Shown one piece after another: positions 18,800 through 27,709 of a DNA stretch of 64,000 bases. The notes beneath the pieces were generated by a model. It was not told where the DNA came from and did no database searches. It saw only the letters and a program-made list of their open reading frames with translations. Made by a program: the position numbers and the translations under genes. This DNA is from G965247265 sp965247265 (GTDB lineage: Bacteria; Pseudomonadota; Gammaproteobacteria; UBA4575): assembly GCA_965247265.1 (NCBI GenBank), contig OZ252002.1, positions 248,001-312,000 on the forward strand. Direction: 5' to 3'. How positions within the stretch are numbered: position 1 is the first letter of the stretch; each line of letters opens with the position of its first letter.

Positions 18800-19138
18800 T
18801 CAAGGCCTGAGTTCATTCTTAAGCAGATAAGTATCTTCTTCAGCCTGTCGCCTATCTTCATGGTCGCTCGAGATTACCAACAAAGCAACAGTTGAAATAA
18901 TCGCAATTAAGAAAGATATGACTAGTGCAATAATCCAAGCTTTTGCAGATTGCCTATTCAATATCCAATAAAGTAGCCAGCTAAAAAACAAAAAAACAAG
19001 AAACCCAAACCAGTAACTTGCTACCGAAATAGAATTGATAAAATCGTACTCATTTAAGTCTAATTGCAAATACAACCAATACCCTAGCGCGGCTAATAAA
19101 ATACATACTATTAGATGAAATGTGAGACGCAATGTCAT
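18800..19138 (-). CDS. Hypothetical small membrane protein
   Basis: From the ATG at 19138 (MTLRLTFHLIV) the product is 112 residues with three predicted membrane spans: about 5-25, 42-62 and 70-92. A charged C-terminal tail follows (SDHEDRRQAEEDTYL). The open frame extends upstream to 19258, but that part overlaps ycgL and lacks coding character. I do not recognise a family. It lies 22 bases downstream of ycgL and is probably co-transcribed with it. Confidence 0.6.
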   Translation of the reverse strand: MTLRLTFHLIVCILLAALGYWLYLQLDLNEYDFINSISVASYWFGFLVFLFFSWLLYWILNRQSAKAWIIALVISFLIAIISTVALLVISSDHEDRRQAEEDTYLLKNELRP

Positions 19139-19160
19139 AATGAAGTAATTAAATAAAAAA

Positions 19161-19412
19161 TTAACCTTGGAAGGATAGCTTGTTGTGTGGCGGCAATTGC
19201 AAATAATAACCTTGCTCTTGTAACTTGGCCAATACTTGTTTCGCATCTGCAAATGCAAGTTTTCTATTTTTATTTAGCTCAAATTCTAATATAAATTCAG
19301 GAGCTCCAAATTTTTCCAATAATTTTTCTGGAATTTTTCCAAATTCATTTTTTTTGCATAAGTACATATACATATCAGATTGCTTTGGGCTTTTATAAAC
19401 AAAACATTTCAT
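19161..19412 (-). CDS. YcgL domain-containing protein
   Basis: The 83-residue protein starts MKCFVYKSPKQSDMYMYL and continues with IPEKLLEKFGAPEF, RKLAFADAKQVL and a short tail containing YYLQLPP. This is the full YcgL family pattern, a small alpha/beta protein of unknown function found across gammaproteobacteria. The length is normal. The start is supported by the conserved N-terminus. Confidence 0.88.
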   Translation of the reverse strand: MKCFVYKSPKQSDMYMYLCKKNEFGKIPEKLLEKFGAPEFILEFELNKNRKLAFADAKQVLAKLQEQGYYLQLPPHNKLSFQG

Positions 19413-19566
19413 AATACTTGTTATAAAACAAGTTTAACCTATATAAATTTAAAATGTTATCAACGTAACCTAAGTATAATAATTTTACCAGCCCACAGAA
19501 CTGTATTAGGATGGTGTATATGAAATGAAATCTGAAACTTATTAAGATGAAGATAATCTATTTTGT

Positions 19567-20314
19567 TCAGTAGTATCTACTGTTAGTTTCGGATAGTTCA
19601 TTTTGTTTTTTAACAAGTGGAGGGAGTGGTGTCGCACCTGGATCTACTAATAAAACTATCGATCTAATTGTATTAAATTTGTGTTCATAGGAAATAAAAC
19701 CGCCGCTAATTTGCTGCTCAAGTGAAAGTGACTCATCTGAATAAGCAGCTAAACTGCCACGTTTTATATCGCCATCATTAAAAGTTACCTCAATTACAGA
19801 ACCAACAGCTAATTCTAAATCTTCAACAGCCAGAGAGAACTTGCGAATTTTTGCACGGCCTGAACCTTTTACAGATTTATCCTCGTTAGGTGCTAACGCG
19901 CTAATTTCTGTAGATGAAAATTTATCTTTATCATCACTCAGGAGTGGATCATATTCACCTTCTTGACCTAGTGTTATATCAGCAGCTTGCTTATCGTTGG
20001 GCAGTGGCTCATTAGAAGGTGAAGCGGCAGGAAGATATTTGAGCATCTCCTGATCGCTTAAGCCAGGGATAGAATGCAGCCCGCCCCCATAAAAACCTAC
20101 CCCCCACTAAAATAACACCCATCAAAGACATTGCAAATCCATTTCGTGCCTGATCTTTCTTCCATTTTATAAAGCAATACACGGGGGCGAAAGGGGGAAT
20201 CAGTAACACAAATAAGCCCCAAATCAATCCTTCTGAAAAGGCATCCAGCAGCACCATGATCAATCCTGCCAAGATGAGTAACAATGCAAGTATTAATACA
20301 ATTTGAGCTAGCAT
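19567..20314 (-). pseudogene. Hypothetical membrane protein split by a frameshift in a G-run
   Basis: The first part (20314 down to about 20100) encodes two hydrophobic segments (MLAQIVLILALLLILAG, then LIWGLFVLLIPPFAPVY) and reaches MSLMGVILVG. There a run of six G on the coding strand (C6 at 20100-20105 on the plus strand) shifts the frame. Removing one G gives GVGFYGGGLHSIPGLSDQEM, which joins smoothly to the downstream open frame 20046-19567 (LKYLPAASPSNEP, then a C-terminal domain VGSVIEVTFNDGDIKRGS). The intact product would be about 230 residues. I do not recognise the family. It may be a pseudogene, a sequencing error or a phase-variable run; six bases is short for phase variation. 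Confidence 0.7.
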
Positions 20315-20342
20315 GATTATTGATAGAATTTAAGACGAGTTT

Positions 20343-22256
20343 TTAATTTAAATAGCTATCCGATTTCAGAGCTGCTTCAAACTCTCGCAACACATAATCT
20401 TTTATCTGATCAGAAACCTTCATATGTTTAAGTTTTTCCAACCAGTTTTTACGCATTGTAGAGCTATCGATATGCACATACGATAGTACCTCTTCAACCG
20501 TATCACCAGGTTCCTCTTCACATATTTGATAGCCTCCATCGGGATTTAGCGCTACTTTAACGGTATTTGTATCACCAAAGAGGTTATGAAGGTCACCCAA
20601 AGTCTCTTGGTACGCGCCCACAAGAAATACCCCTAAGATATAACTCTCTCTTGTTCTAACATCATGCAAGGATATATACGATTTAACTGAATCGCCTTCA
20701 ACATAGCGCTCAATTTGTCCATCAGAATCACAGGTTAGATCGTGTATATGCACTTTATGCGTAGGCAACTCCCCCAATGAATGCAAAGGCATAATTGGAA
20801 AAATTTGACCCAGTCCCCAAATGTCAGGTGTAGATTGAAATAATGAAAAATTACAAAAGTACTTAGTAATTAAATAATCTTCGATTATATTTTTATGACT
20901 TGATTTTAAATCATTGTCACATAAACGAAGCTGTCTAACTATTATAATAAATATTTTTTCTGCTAGAGCTTTTTCACTAAGAGCTATTAATCCATTTGAA
21001 AATTCTTCTTCCAATGTTTTCAATGTTTGCACAAGCTTTAGAAATGTGCCTGAATAATCAATTTCACACTGTTTATTGTTGATATTTTTGGTGACATGTT
21101 CATATATTTCTATAAGACTACTTAGAGAGTTGTTTGTAGAATTATGTTGAGCAGAGAAATTAATATGTTCAACACTTTCATCTTCATACTGAAATTCTGC
21201 ATCAATTACATTGGTAAAAAGTACTGCATGATATGCCGTCATAGCGCGTCCATTTTCACTAAAAATAACTGGCGCTTGTATTCCTTTTTCACTGCACGCT
21301 CTATGTACAATACTAATAATTGTGCTGGCATAATTTTCGATTGAATAATTTTTTGAAAAATATGTATCTTCGCAGCCCCCTTCGTAATCTACTGCCAAAC
21401 CTCCTCCAACATTTAATTTATTAAGCTGCATTCCCATGCTTAATAGTTCGCAAAAATATTGCATCCCTTCAAGAACTCCCGATTGAATATGCATTAAAGA
21501 AGGAATTTGTGATCCCATATGAAAGTGCAACATTTGCATCCAATCTGCTACATTATTATTCTTTAGTTCTTCTACGAGCTGTAATACCTCATTTGAAGTT
21601 AAACCAAACTTTGATCGCTGACCGCCGGTGTTTTGCCAATTGCCTTCAGCAATTGAAGATAATCGTATTCGCACTCCAAGCATGGGCGTAACGCCTAGCT
21701 CCTTTGAAATTTTCAATACATGTTGTAGTTCAGACAAGCCTTCTAAAACAATTATTACCTCATGCCCCAATAAGCACCCTATCAATGCCAAACGGATATA
21801 TGTCTCGTCCTTATAGCCGTTACAGATTATGGTTTGTCGATGTTTTTGTAAAATTCCAAGACATGCAATTAATTCCGCTTTGCTACCCACTTCAAATGCG
21901 ATAGGCCACTGATCTTGGTCATGAAAATGTCTTATTACAGATGCTTGCTGATTTACTTTTATAGGATAAGCAGAAACATAACTGCCCGTATATCCAGTCA
22001 ATGACATCGCTTGCTTAAACGCTAAATTCAAATTATGCAAAAATTGCTGCAAAAGATGAGGGAAACGAACTAATACTGGTAATTTAATACCTGCATCTTT
22101 GAGGTGCCCGCATAGCTGGTACAAATCAAGCTCAATGGTCCCATCTCTCGTAATTACATGCCCTATTGAATTAATATCAAACAAACCCATGCCCCAATTA
22201 GCCACGCGATAATGCTGTTTAGCTATATTTATATTCCAATGTTTTTTGGTGTTCAT
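20343..22256 (-). CDS. speA: Biosynthetic arginine decarboxylase
   Basis: The 637-residue PLP enzyme has the cofactor lysine K100 in SAYPIKVNQQ, the GYKDETYIRLA segment, HFHMGSQI, NVGGGLAVDYEG and a CDSDGQIERY motif near the C-terminus. These define SpeA, which converts arginine to agmatine. The length is typical. It is divergent from speE with an 80-base gap, so the two polyamine genes probably share a control region. The enzyme converting agmatine to putrescine is not in this window. Confidence 0.95.
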   Translation of the reverse strand: MNTKKHWNINIAKQHYRVANWGMGLFDINSIGHVITRDGTIELDLYQLCGHLKDAGIKLPVLVRFPHLLQQFLHNLNLAFKQAMSLTGYTGSYVSAYPIKVNQQASVIRHFHDQDQWPIAFEVGSKAELIACLGILQKHRQTIICNGYKDETYIRLALIGCLLGHEVIIVLEGLSELQHVLKISKELGVTPMLGVRIRLSSIAEGNWQNTGGQRSKFGLTSNEVLQLVEELKNNNVADWMQMLHFHMGSQIPSLMHIQSGVLEGMQYFCELLSMGMQLNKLNVGGGLAVDYEGGCEDTYFSKNYSIENYASTIISIVHRACSEKGIQAPVIFSENGRAMTAYHAVLFTNVIDAEFQYEDESVEHINFSAQHNSTNNSLSSLIEIYEHVTKNINNKQCEIDYSGTFLKLVQTLKTLEEEFSNGLIALSEKALAEKIFIIIVRQLRLCDNDLKSSHKNIIEDYLITKYFCNFSLFQSTPDIWGLGQIFPIMPLHSLGELPTHKVHIHDLTCDSDGQIERYVEGDSVKSYISLHDVRTRESYILGVFLVGAYQETLGDLHNLFGDTNTVKVALNPDGGYQICEEEPGDTVEEVLSYVHIDSSTMRKNWLEKLKHMKVSDQIKDYVLREFEAALKSDSYLN

Positions 22257-22336
22257 AATCTTTTATCTTCGGTATCTATACAATTACAATTACAACAAAA
22301 AATATTCATGAGATAGGGCATAAAAGAAGGTTCCAA

Positions 22337-23194
22337 ATGACAAATATAAATAAAAGATGGTTCACTGAAGAATGTGGGGAATGTGGCACTTCATTTTCTT
22401 TAGAGATTCATGAAAAACTTCATGAGGAACAAACACTATTTCAAAAAATTGAAATTTACTTAACAAAAAGCTTTGGCAAACTCATGGTGATTGATGGGTT
22501 TATTATGTTAACGGAACGAGATAATTTTATATACCACGAAATGGTCACGCACCCTGCATTGTATAGCCATAATAACCCAAAAAATGTCGTCATTATAGGG
22601 GGTGGAGACTGCGGCACATTATGTGAAGTAGCAAAACACTCGTGTATCACAAACATAAAACAGGTGGAAATTGACAAACGCGTGACAGAATTATCAACAG
22701 AGTACTTTCCAAATTTGTGTGCGGCAAATAGAGATCCGCGTGTCGAATTCATTTTTGAAAATGCAATTGATTGGATTCAAAATATTAAAAGTGATTCTAC
22801 TGATGTGATTATCATAGATAGCACCGACCCTATTGGACCAGCTAAAGGATTATTCTCAACCACTTTTTATAAACAATGCTTGCGGGCACTCACACGCGAT
22901 GGTTTGTTAGTGCATCAAAGTGAATCTCCACTTATCCATGTCGATTCAATTATTAAACCCATGCAAACATGCATGCTCAGTGCTGGGTTTAAATTCACGA
23001 ATCATATATATTTCCCACAACCAAGTTATCCTAGTGGATGGTGGTCAGCTACTATCGCAAGTATTCATAAAATACAGTTTTCGCGAAAAATGGAAGTAAA
23101 ACAACGTCCGATTAATACAATGTATTACAACCATGCAATCCATATAGCTAGTTTTGCAACACCGAATTTTTTAAAAGAAAAGCTATCGCAGTAA
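22337..23194 (+). CDS. speE: Spermidine synthase (polyamine aminopropyltransferase)
   Basis: The 285-residue protein has the SpeE pattern: FGKLMVIDGFIMLTERDNF, ERDNFIYHEMVTHPAL, the nucleotide loop IIGGGDCGTLCEV, and the active-site DSTDPIGPAKGLF. It transfers an aminopropyl group from decarboxylated S-adenosylmethionine to putrescine. It faces away from speA across a short gap. No speD (SAM decarboxylase) is seen here. It is convergent with amtB, with a shared hairpin between them. Confidence 0.94.
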   Translation: MTNINKRWFTEECGECGTSFSLEIHEKLHEEQTLFQKIEIYLTKSFGKLMVIDGFIMLTERDNFIYHEMVTHPALYSHNNPKNVVIIGGGDCGTLCEVAKHSCITNIKQVEIDKRVTELSTEYFPNLCAANRDPRVEFIFENAIDWIQNIKSDSTDVIIIDSTDPIGPAKGLFSTTFYKQCLRALTRDGLLVHQSESPLIHVDSIIKPMQTCMLSAGFKFTNHIYFPQPSYPSGWWSATIASIHKIQFSRKMEVKQRPINTMYYNHAIHIASFATPNFLKEKLSQ

Positions 23195-23197
23195 AAA

Positions 23198-23215
23198 GCG
23201 CCCCTTACGGGGCGC
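23198..23215 (-). terminator. Intrinsic terminator of the torF-glnK-amtB operon
   Basis: GCGCCCC and GGGGCGC form a perfect 7-bp stem with a 4-base loop. On the minus strand the hairpin is followed at once by TTTTT, a textbook Rho-independent terminator for transcripts coming from amtB. It starts 3 bases past the speE stop, so it may also help end speE, although the plus-strand side lacks a U-run. Confidence 0.85.
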
Positions 23216-23274
23216 TCTGTCATCGTGTAACAAGTTTACACTTTGAATTTTTATTAACATTTAAAGTGAAGGGT

Positions 23275-24537
23275 TTACTTAACCACAAATTCTGGGTACG
23301 CCTCCAAACCACACTCAGAAAAATCAGCACCTTCCATTTCTTCTTCCTCACTCATGCGTATGCCCATAATGACCTTTAATAAGCCCCAAACAATCAGACT
23401 TAGCACAAATACCCAAACAAAAATTGTCGCAGCACCCAGTAATTGACCTGTAAAACTCACATCACTGTTTGTAAGAGGCACAACTAGCAAGCCCCATAAC
23501 CCAACTGTCCCATGCACAGAGATTGCACCCACGGGATCATCAATTTTAACCTTGTCTAAGAAAACAATTGAGAAGACCACAATTACTCCACCCACAGCAC
23601 CAATTAGTGTTGCAGCGAGTGCTGTCGGTGTTGAAGGCTCGGCCGTAATAGCCACTAAACCCGCGAGCGCACCATTTAACGCCATTGTTAAATCCGCTTT
23701 ACCAAACCACAACCGAGCAAGTACGAGCGCTGCAACTAGCCCACCTGCAGCTGCTGAATTCGTATTTAAAAAGACCATGGCAACTGAATTAGCACTCGCA
23801 ATATCACCTAACTTCAGTACAGAGCCACCGTTAAACCCAAACCATCCCATCCATAAAATGAATGTTCCTAATGTAGCCAAGGGCAAATTCGCTCCCGGCA
23901 GCGCTACTGACTTACCATTTGAATATTTACCTGTACGCGGCCCAAGCAAGAACACACCTGCAAGCGCTGCCGTTGCGCCCGCCATATGCACAATACCTGA
24001 ACCTGCAAAATCAGAAAATCCTGCATCGCCGAGATTAAACAGGCCAAATACATCTGCACCACCCCATGTCCAGGCACCTTCCATTGGATAAATAAATCCA
24101 GTCATAACTATGGCAAACAGTAAAAACGCCCAAAGCTTCATGCGCTCTGCAACAGCACCCGAGACAATGGACATTGCAGTTGCAACAAAGACCACCTGGA
24201 AAAAGAAATCTGATGAATCTGCATACACGGCATCACCATCAAATCCATTATCAGCCGAAACTGCTAATGCATCATCAACTAATGATTCTCCACCAGCAAT
24301 TCCTGATAAGAACATCGTTCCGTCATACATAATCATGTATCCGCAAACCATGTACATGATGCAAGATATCGAATACAAAGCAACGTTCTTTGTAAGAATT
24401 TCAGCAGTGTTTTTGCTTCTCACAAGGCCTGATTCGAGCATAGAAAAGCCCGCAGCCATCCACATTACTAATGCGCCACACACCAAGAAGTAAAAGGTAT
24501 CGAGCGCATATTGCAGTTCAAATATTTGATTTTCCAC
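23275..24537 (-). CDS. amtB: Ammonium transporter
   Basis: The 420-residue protein has 11 or so membrane spans and the Amt signatures: MAAGFSMLESGLVRSKNT near the start, DFAGSGIVHMAGATAAL, WMGWFGFNGGS and ISVHGTVGLWG with the pore histidines. There is no long N-terminal signal. It moves ammonium across the inner membrane and is normally blocked by the PII protein GlnK, whose gene is 27 bases upstream. It is the last gene of an operon with glnK and a TorF-type porin, under a nitrogen-type promoter. Confidence 0.96.
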   Translation of the reverse strand: MENQIFELQYALDTFYFLVCGALVMWMAAGFSMLESGLVRSKNTAEILTKNVALYSISCIMYMVCGYMIMYDGTMFLSGIAGGESLVDDALAVSADNGFDGDAVYADSSDFFFQVVFVATAMSIVSGAVAERMKLWAFLLFAIVMTGFIYPMEGAWTWGGADVFGLFNLGDAGFSDFAGSGIVHMAGATAALAGVFLLGPRTGKYSNGKSVALPGANLPLATLGTFILWMGWFGFNGGSVLKLGDIASANSVAMVFLNTNSAAAGGLVAALVLARLWFGKADLTMALNGALAGLVAITAEPSTPTALAATLIGAVGGVIVVFSIVFLDKVKIDDPVGAISVHGTVGLWGLLVVPLTNSDVSFTGQLLGAATIFVWVFVLSLIVWGLLKVIMGIRMSEEEEMEGADFSECGLEAYPEFVVK

Positions 24538-24564
24538 AATTCCCTCCCAAGGAATATTATTTTT

Positions 24565-24903
24565 TTACAATGCTTCAGAACCTATTTCACCGGTTCGTAT
24601 ACGAATTGCTTGCTCGATTGATGCTATGAATATTTTACCGTCTCCAATCTTTCCTGTATTTGCTGCTATACCAATTGCCTCAATAACAGAATCCAAAAGG
24701 TCACTATCAATTACAATTTCTAGTTTTACTTTTGACAAAAAATCAACGACATACTCTGCACCTCGGTACAATTCAGTGTGCCCTTTTTGTCGACCAAAGC
24801 CTTTAACTTCAGATGCAGTGACACCGGTAACACCAATCTCAGACAAAGCTTCGCGAACATCATCAAGCTTAAATGGCTTAATTATTGCTGTAACAAGCTT
24901 CAT
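24565..24903 (-). CDS. glnK: Nitrogen regulatory protein P-II
   Basis: The 112-residue protein is a standard PII protein: MKLVTAIIKPFKLDDV, the T-loop with the uridylylation site Y51 (TELYRGAEY), and the ATP-binding GKIGDGKIF. Its coupling to amtB identifies it as GlnK rather than GlnB. Under nitrogen excess it should bind and close AmtB; uridylylation would release it. Confidence 0.95.
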   Translation of the reverse strand: MKLVTAIIKPFKLDDVREALSEIGVTGVTASEVKGFGRQKGHTELYRGAEYVVDFLSKVKLEIVIDSDLLDSVIEAIGIAANTGKIGDGKIFIASIEQAIRIRTGEIGSEAL

Positions 24904-25038
24904 AGCTATTAACTCCTAATATTTGTTTGTGTATTACTATTTAGACTTTTGCTTTCTAATTCATTCATAACCTGAATTAAAATAATTTAAATCTAATGAG
25001 CTGTAGTGAATATTCGGCTCAGCTTGCTAGACAATTCA

Positions 25039-25758
25039 CTAACTACCCCATTTCATAATGTCGAAGGTATGACTCAAACCAACATAAACATGTGACTCAT
25101 CATCTTCGTCAAGATCCGGATCACCTAGAATATTGGCATTTTGTGTTTGAACAAAAGCTGCGCTTAAATCAAAGCCATGTAGTTCCATTCCATAACCAAG
25201 TTCAAAATGGTTGCCCAGAGCATCTTTTGCATCATCTAGAAATTCGCCATACTTAAAGTACACACCGTTCCAACCACTTGTGATTGCAAAAAATTTATAG
25301 CTATCCCCTTCAACATTTCCAGCATCATCTAAAAATTCACCGTTGTACTCACCATCTGAGTACTCTAAGTCCAAAGACCATACTTCATCTGACCATCCGG
25401 TATAAAAGTTCACTTCGTTGTATTCATTATCGAAGTTATCCGAATATTGATAACTGGTATATCCTGCACCGAGATAAAACCCGTTAGAAAACTCATGCAC
25501 ATATCCACCATAGATGTCATACTCAATTCCCTCTTCCACATCTGCGAGCCACGTCCCTGCATATAATCCAGCAATTTCAAAATCGATCCCGCCATTACCA
25601 CTGCTATCATTTTGTGAAATACCTCTAAAAATGTAGTCCGATAATATTCCAGCATTACCTGTAAGATTGGCCTCAGTTGCTAGTAAATATTGCGGGCTCA
25701 GTGTTAAACTGCTCGCTATAGCAGCTGCTAATCCCAAACTTTGTAGCTTCTTACTCAT
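25039..25758 (-). CDS. TorF family putative porin
   Basis: The 239-residue protein has a signal peptide (to about SPQYLLATEA) followed by a beta-barrel-like sequence starting LTGNAGILSDYIFRGISQND, the hallmark of the TorF family. It continues with alternating aromatic strands and ends with a terminal segment VGLSHTFDIMKW. Such proteins are predicted outer-membrane channels and are repeatedly found just before glnK-amtB, so a role in letting ammonium or other nitrogen compounds through the outer membrane is likely. A strong Shine-Dalgarno (TAGGAGT) precedes the ATG. It is the first gene of the operon. Confidence 0.85.
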   Translation of the reverse strand: MSKKLQSLGLAAAIASSLTLSPQYLLATEANLTGNAGILSDYIFRGISQNDSSGNGGIDFEIAGLYAGTWLADVEEGIEYDIYGGYVHEFSNGFYLGAGYTSYQYSDNFDNEYNEVNFYTGWSDEVWSLDLEYSDGEYNGEFLDDAGNVEGDSYKFFAITSGWNGVYFKYGEFLDDAKDALGNHFELGYGMELHGFDLSAAFVQTQNANILGDPDLDEDDESHVYVGLSHTFDIMKWGS

Positions 25759-25807
25759 TTTTTACTCCTAATGAAATGGGGTTGTTTTATGTGTTGGGCA
25801 TTGTTAA

Positions 25808-25823
25808 TGCACATGACATGCCA
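25808..25823 (-). promoter_or_regulatory. Sigma-54 promoter of the torF-glnK-amtB operon
   Basis: Read on the minus strand the 16 bases are TGGCATGTCATGTGCA. Against the sigma-54 consensus (TGGCACG, four bases, TTGCW), the invariant GG and GC are present with the correct spacing, and only two consensus positions differ. Transcription should start near 25797, leaving a leader of about 40 bases before the porin ATG. Confidence 0.72.
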
Positions 25824-25883
25824 ACTCCTCATTACCCATTAAAAACAACATGTTGTGCTTATTAAGAATAAAAATTAGAGTGC

Positions 25884-25934
25884 TGCACATATACAATGCG
25901 CATAATTATTTCAATCTTGCACAAATATTGTGCG
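25884..25934. promoter_or_regulatory. Two NtrC-type enhancer sites
   Basis: At 25918-25934 a 17-base near-palindrome TGCAC-7 bases-GTGCG matches the NtrC consensus TGCAC-7-GTGCA in all but the last base. A weaker copy, TGCAC-7-ATGCG, lies at 25884-25900. Their centres are 34 bases apart and about 95 and 130 bases upstream of the predicted start, much like the two enhancer sites of glnA in E. coli. This supports NtrC activation of the operon in nitrogen limitation. Confidence 0.65.
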
Positions 25935-25989
25935 TTGACTCAAATTGTATTCAGTTACACTTACATTAAGGTTTGAGGAGAGCGTTAAC

Positions 25990-26244
25990 ATGAAATTCGA
26001 CACACAAATGCTTGATGAAGTGGTGCGTAAAATTACTGCTGTCATCCCTGATGACATTAAAGTTGCTAAAGATAATTTTGAGAAAAATACACGTGCAGCA
26101 GTTGAGGGAGTATTCCAACGCCTCGATTTAGTCACACGCGAAGAATTTGATGTACAAACATCTCTATTATCAAAAAGCCAACAACGTATTAAAGAATTGG
26201 AGCAACGTATACAGGGACTTGAAGGAAAAGTTTTGAATAACTGA
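25990..26244 (+). CDS. ubiK: Ubiquinone biosynthesis accessory factor UbiK
   Basis: From the ATG at 25990, preceded by GAGGAGAG, the product is 84 residues: KFDTQMLDEVVRKI, a helical middle (RAAVEGVFQRLDLVTREEF), and a C-terminal coiled coil ending in LEQRIQGLEGK. This is the UbiK (YqiC) family, which forms a complex with UbiJ and stimulates aerobic ubiquinone synthesis. ubiJ is present in the same window with ubiE and ubiB. A longer frame begins at 25945 but runs over the regulatory region. The upstream NtrC sites are closer to this gene than to the porin, but the sigma-54 promoter faces the other way. Confidence 0.9.
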   Translation: MKFDTQMLDEVVRKITAVIPDDIKVAKDNFEKNTRAAVEGVFQRLDLVTREEFDVQTSLLSKSQQRIKELEQRIQGLEGKVLNN

Positions 26245-26413
26245 TAACTGATAACTGATTAAATATAAATAATTTTGCGATTTCTTTTAACCATAGATCA
26301 ATTTTAACTTCAGATTTATTAACTCCTCGTGGCCAAATTCTATCAACTAATATTCGATAGTCCTCTGTCTTGCTTGATTCTTCGTAAACACGTTTCAGGA
26401 GTAGTTTATTCAT
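26189..26413 (-). pseudogene. DUF488 family protein, truncated remnant
   Basis: The first 47 residues are a good DUF488 N-terminus: LLLKRVYEESSKTEDYRIL and DRIWPRGVNKSEVK, then DLWLKEIAK. After that the sequence turns into an unrelated tail that runs antisense into ubiK. Family members are about 115-120 residues, so more than half is missing. The break falls at a 7-bp tandem repeat. No trace of the lost C-terminal half was found nearby. It is probably a deletion remnant. Confidence 0.75.
26237..26259 (+). repeat. Three tandem copies of a 7-bp unit
   Basis: The unit ATAACTG is repeated three times from 26237, followed by AT, and includes the stop codon of ubiK. It lies at the junction where the minus-strand DUF488 gene has lost its C-terminal half, so it may mark a slippage or deletion scar. 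Confidence 0.7.
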
Positions 26414-26485
26414 TTTCTATTTCTAAATTCTCAGACCGAAATAATTTGTTAGATTTTTAAATCAATCAATGTATATACGGAATTG

Positions 26486-26941
26486 CTATCGGCGCACAGC
26501 TAAAAACACACCAATTGTCATTAAAAAGAGGCCCGCAAAGCGTTGAATAGTAATTGGATGATGTAAAGTGCCTAACAACCCGAAGTGATCAATGGTAGCC
26601 ATCGCGATGATTTGGCCCAACAATACAAATGCGACAGCGCTTCCAACTCCAAACTTGGGCGCAACCCAAGTCATAGTGAGAATATAAAATATTATAAGTA
26701 GTCCACCGAGATAATAATAAAATGAAACTGGCGATACAGGGCCAAGCCTCGATACACCTCCAGACAAAAACAAAAAACATAGAGAAGCTGCAGTACCCAC
26801 TGACAAGGCAATTGTTGCAGCTAGAGCAATGCTTTGGAGTTTTACTCCCAATTCTGCATTCAGTGCTGCAAATGTTGGAATTCCTATGCCAGCAACCAAC
26901 ATTAATACAGCGTAAAGAACTTGATGCTGTAATCCGCTCAT
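26486..26941 (-). CDS. DMT-type membrane protein (YdcZ/DUF606 family)
   Basis: The 151-residue protein has five hydrophobic segments and the family pattern: LMLVAGIGIPTFAALNAELG at the start, WVAPKFGVGSAVAFVLLGQI in the middle, and an end with RFAGLFLMTIGVFLAVRR. This is the five-span half-size DMT transporter family (DUF606). No substrate can be named. It stands alone between a DUF488 remnant and a clipped CBS gene. Confidence 0.82.
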   Translation of the reverse strand: MSGLQHQVLYAVLMLVAGIGIPTFAALNAELGVKLQSIALAATIALSVGTAASLCFLFLSGGVSRLGPVSPVSFYYYLGGLLIIFYILTMTWVAPKFGVGSAVAFVLLGQIIAMATIDHFGLLGTLHHPITIQRFAGLFLMTIGVFLAVRR

Positions 26942-27104
26942 TTTGTAGCACCTTTTAGACTAATATTACTCTTTAATTTTACATAAAATTATTGGCCTCC
27001 CAAGGCCTTTCTCTGGCATATCAAAATTTAAGTCAAATTAGTCTTATGAGCTATCTTTAATATGAAAACCTAATGCAATTTCAAATATGCATGGGCATTA
27101 ATTT

Positions 27105-27476
27105 ATGATACTAATTCTGTTTCATGACTGTAGTGCAATCCTTGTCGTGGACGATGATAAACAAGCAATTGGCATAGTTACAGATCGTGACATTGTCATG
27201 GTAGCGTCCTCAACACGTTTGCGCCTGTGGGATATTCTATGCAGTGCAGTCATTAACGATCAAGAAGTATATACGTGTGATCTTGATGATGAGCTCATAA
27301 CGGCGCTTAAGAAGATGGAACAGCGTAAGATACGTCGTATGCCGGTGGTTAATAATAGTGGGCAGGCAAAAGGAATTATAACGATTGATGACCTTGTGCA
27401 TTTAGCTCAGGAACGTGATGCTCCATTATTTCATCAAACAATCGACACACTTAAGGCTGTTAGCAAACATCATTAA
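27105..27476 (+). CDS. CBS-domain protein, probably missing its N-terminus
   Basis: The 123-residue frame contains two CBS motifs: AILVVDDDKQAIGIVTDRDI and RRMPVVNNSGQAKGIITIDDL. Relatives begin about 35 residues earlier with a DIMT-type segment before the first motif; here a stop codon (TAA) lies just before the ATG and no such segment is seen upstream. The gene is therefore either clipped at the start or decayed. CBS pairs bind adenine nucleotides. No Shine-Dalgarno is visible. It lies in a zone with several other broken genes. Confidence 0.65.
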   Translation: MILILFHDCSAILVVDDDKQAIGIVTDRDIVMVASSTRLRLWDILCSAVINDQEVYTCDLDDELITALKKMEQRKIRRMPVVNNSGQAKGIITIDDLVHLAQERDAPLFHQTIDTLKAVSKHH

Positions 27477-27590
27477 ATTAAAACAAGAATAGTCTTAATA
27501 TTTTAATGAAAAATCATTAGCTGCTATTGGTGATGAAATAGCGATGCTTTGCCTACAACGACTGCCACATGTGTTAAAGACTTTTAGTCG

Positions 27591-27620
27591 AGTGCCTGCT
27601 TTCGGCCATAAGCAGACATT
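27591..27620 (+). repeat. Palindromic repeat, copy 1
   Basis: An imperfect hairpin with arms TGCCTGCTT and AAGCAGACA around a TCGGCCAT loop. It belongs to the dispersed family described in the findings (arms of the form AATGTCYGCT / AGCRGACATT). Confidence 0.65.
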
Positions 27621-27709
27621 TAGCCTTTTGAATTTTTAAGTCTGAAAATCATTATCTGCTTTCAATGATCTAGATCAGTAAACTTCATACGATACTAAAT
27701 TAAGCTGCC

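Noticed and set aside
23552..24493. Two long plus-strand open frames opposite amtB
   Set aside because: They are antisense to a strongly conserved gene and have low-complexity alanine, proline and threonine composition typical of shadow frames.
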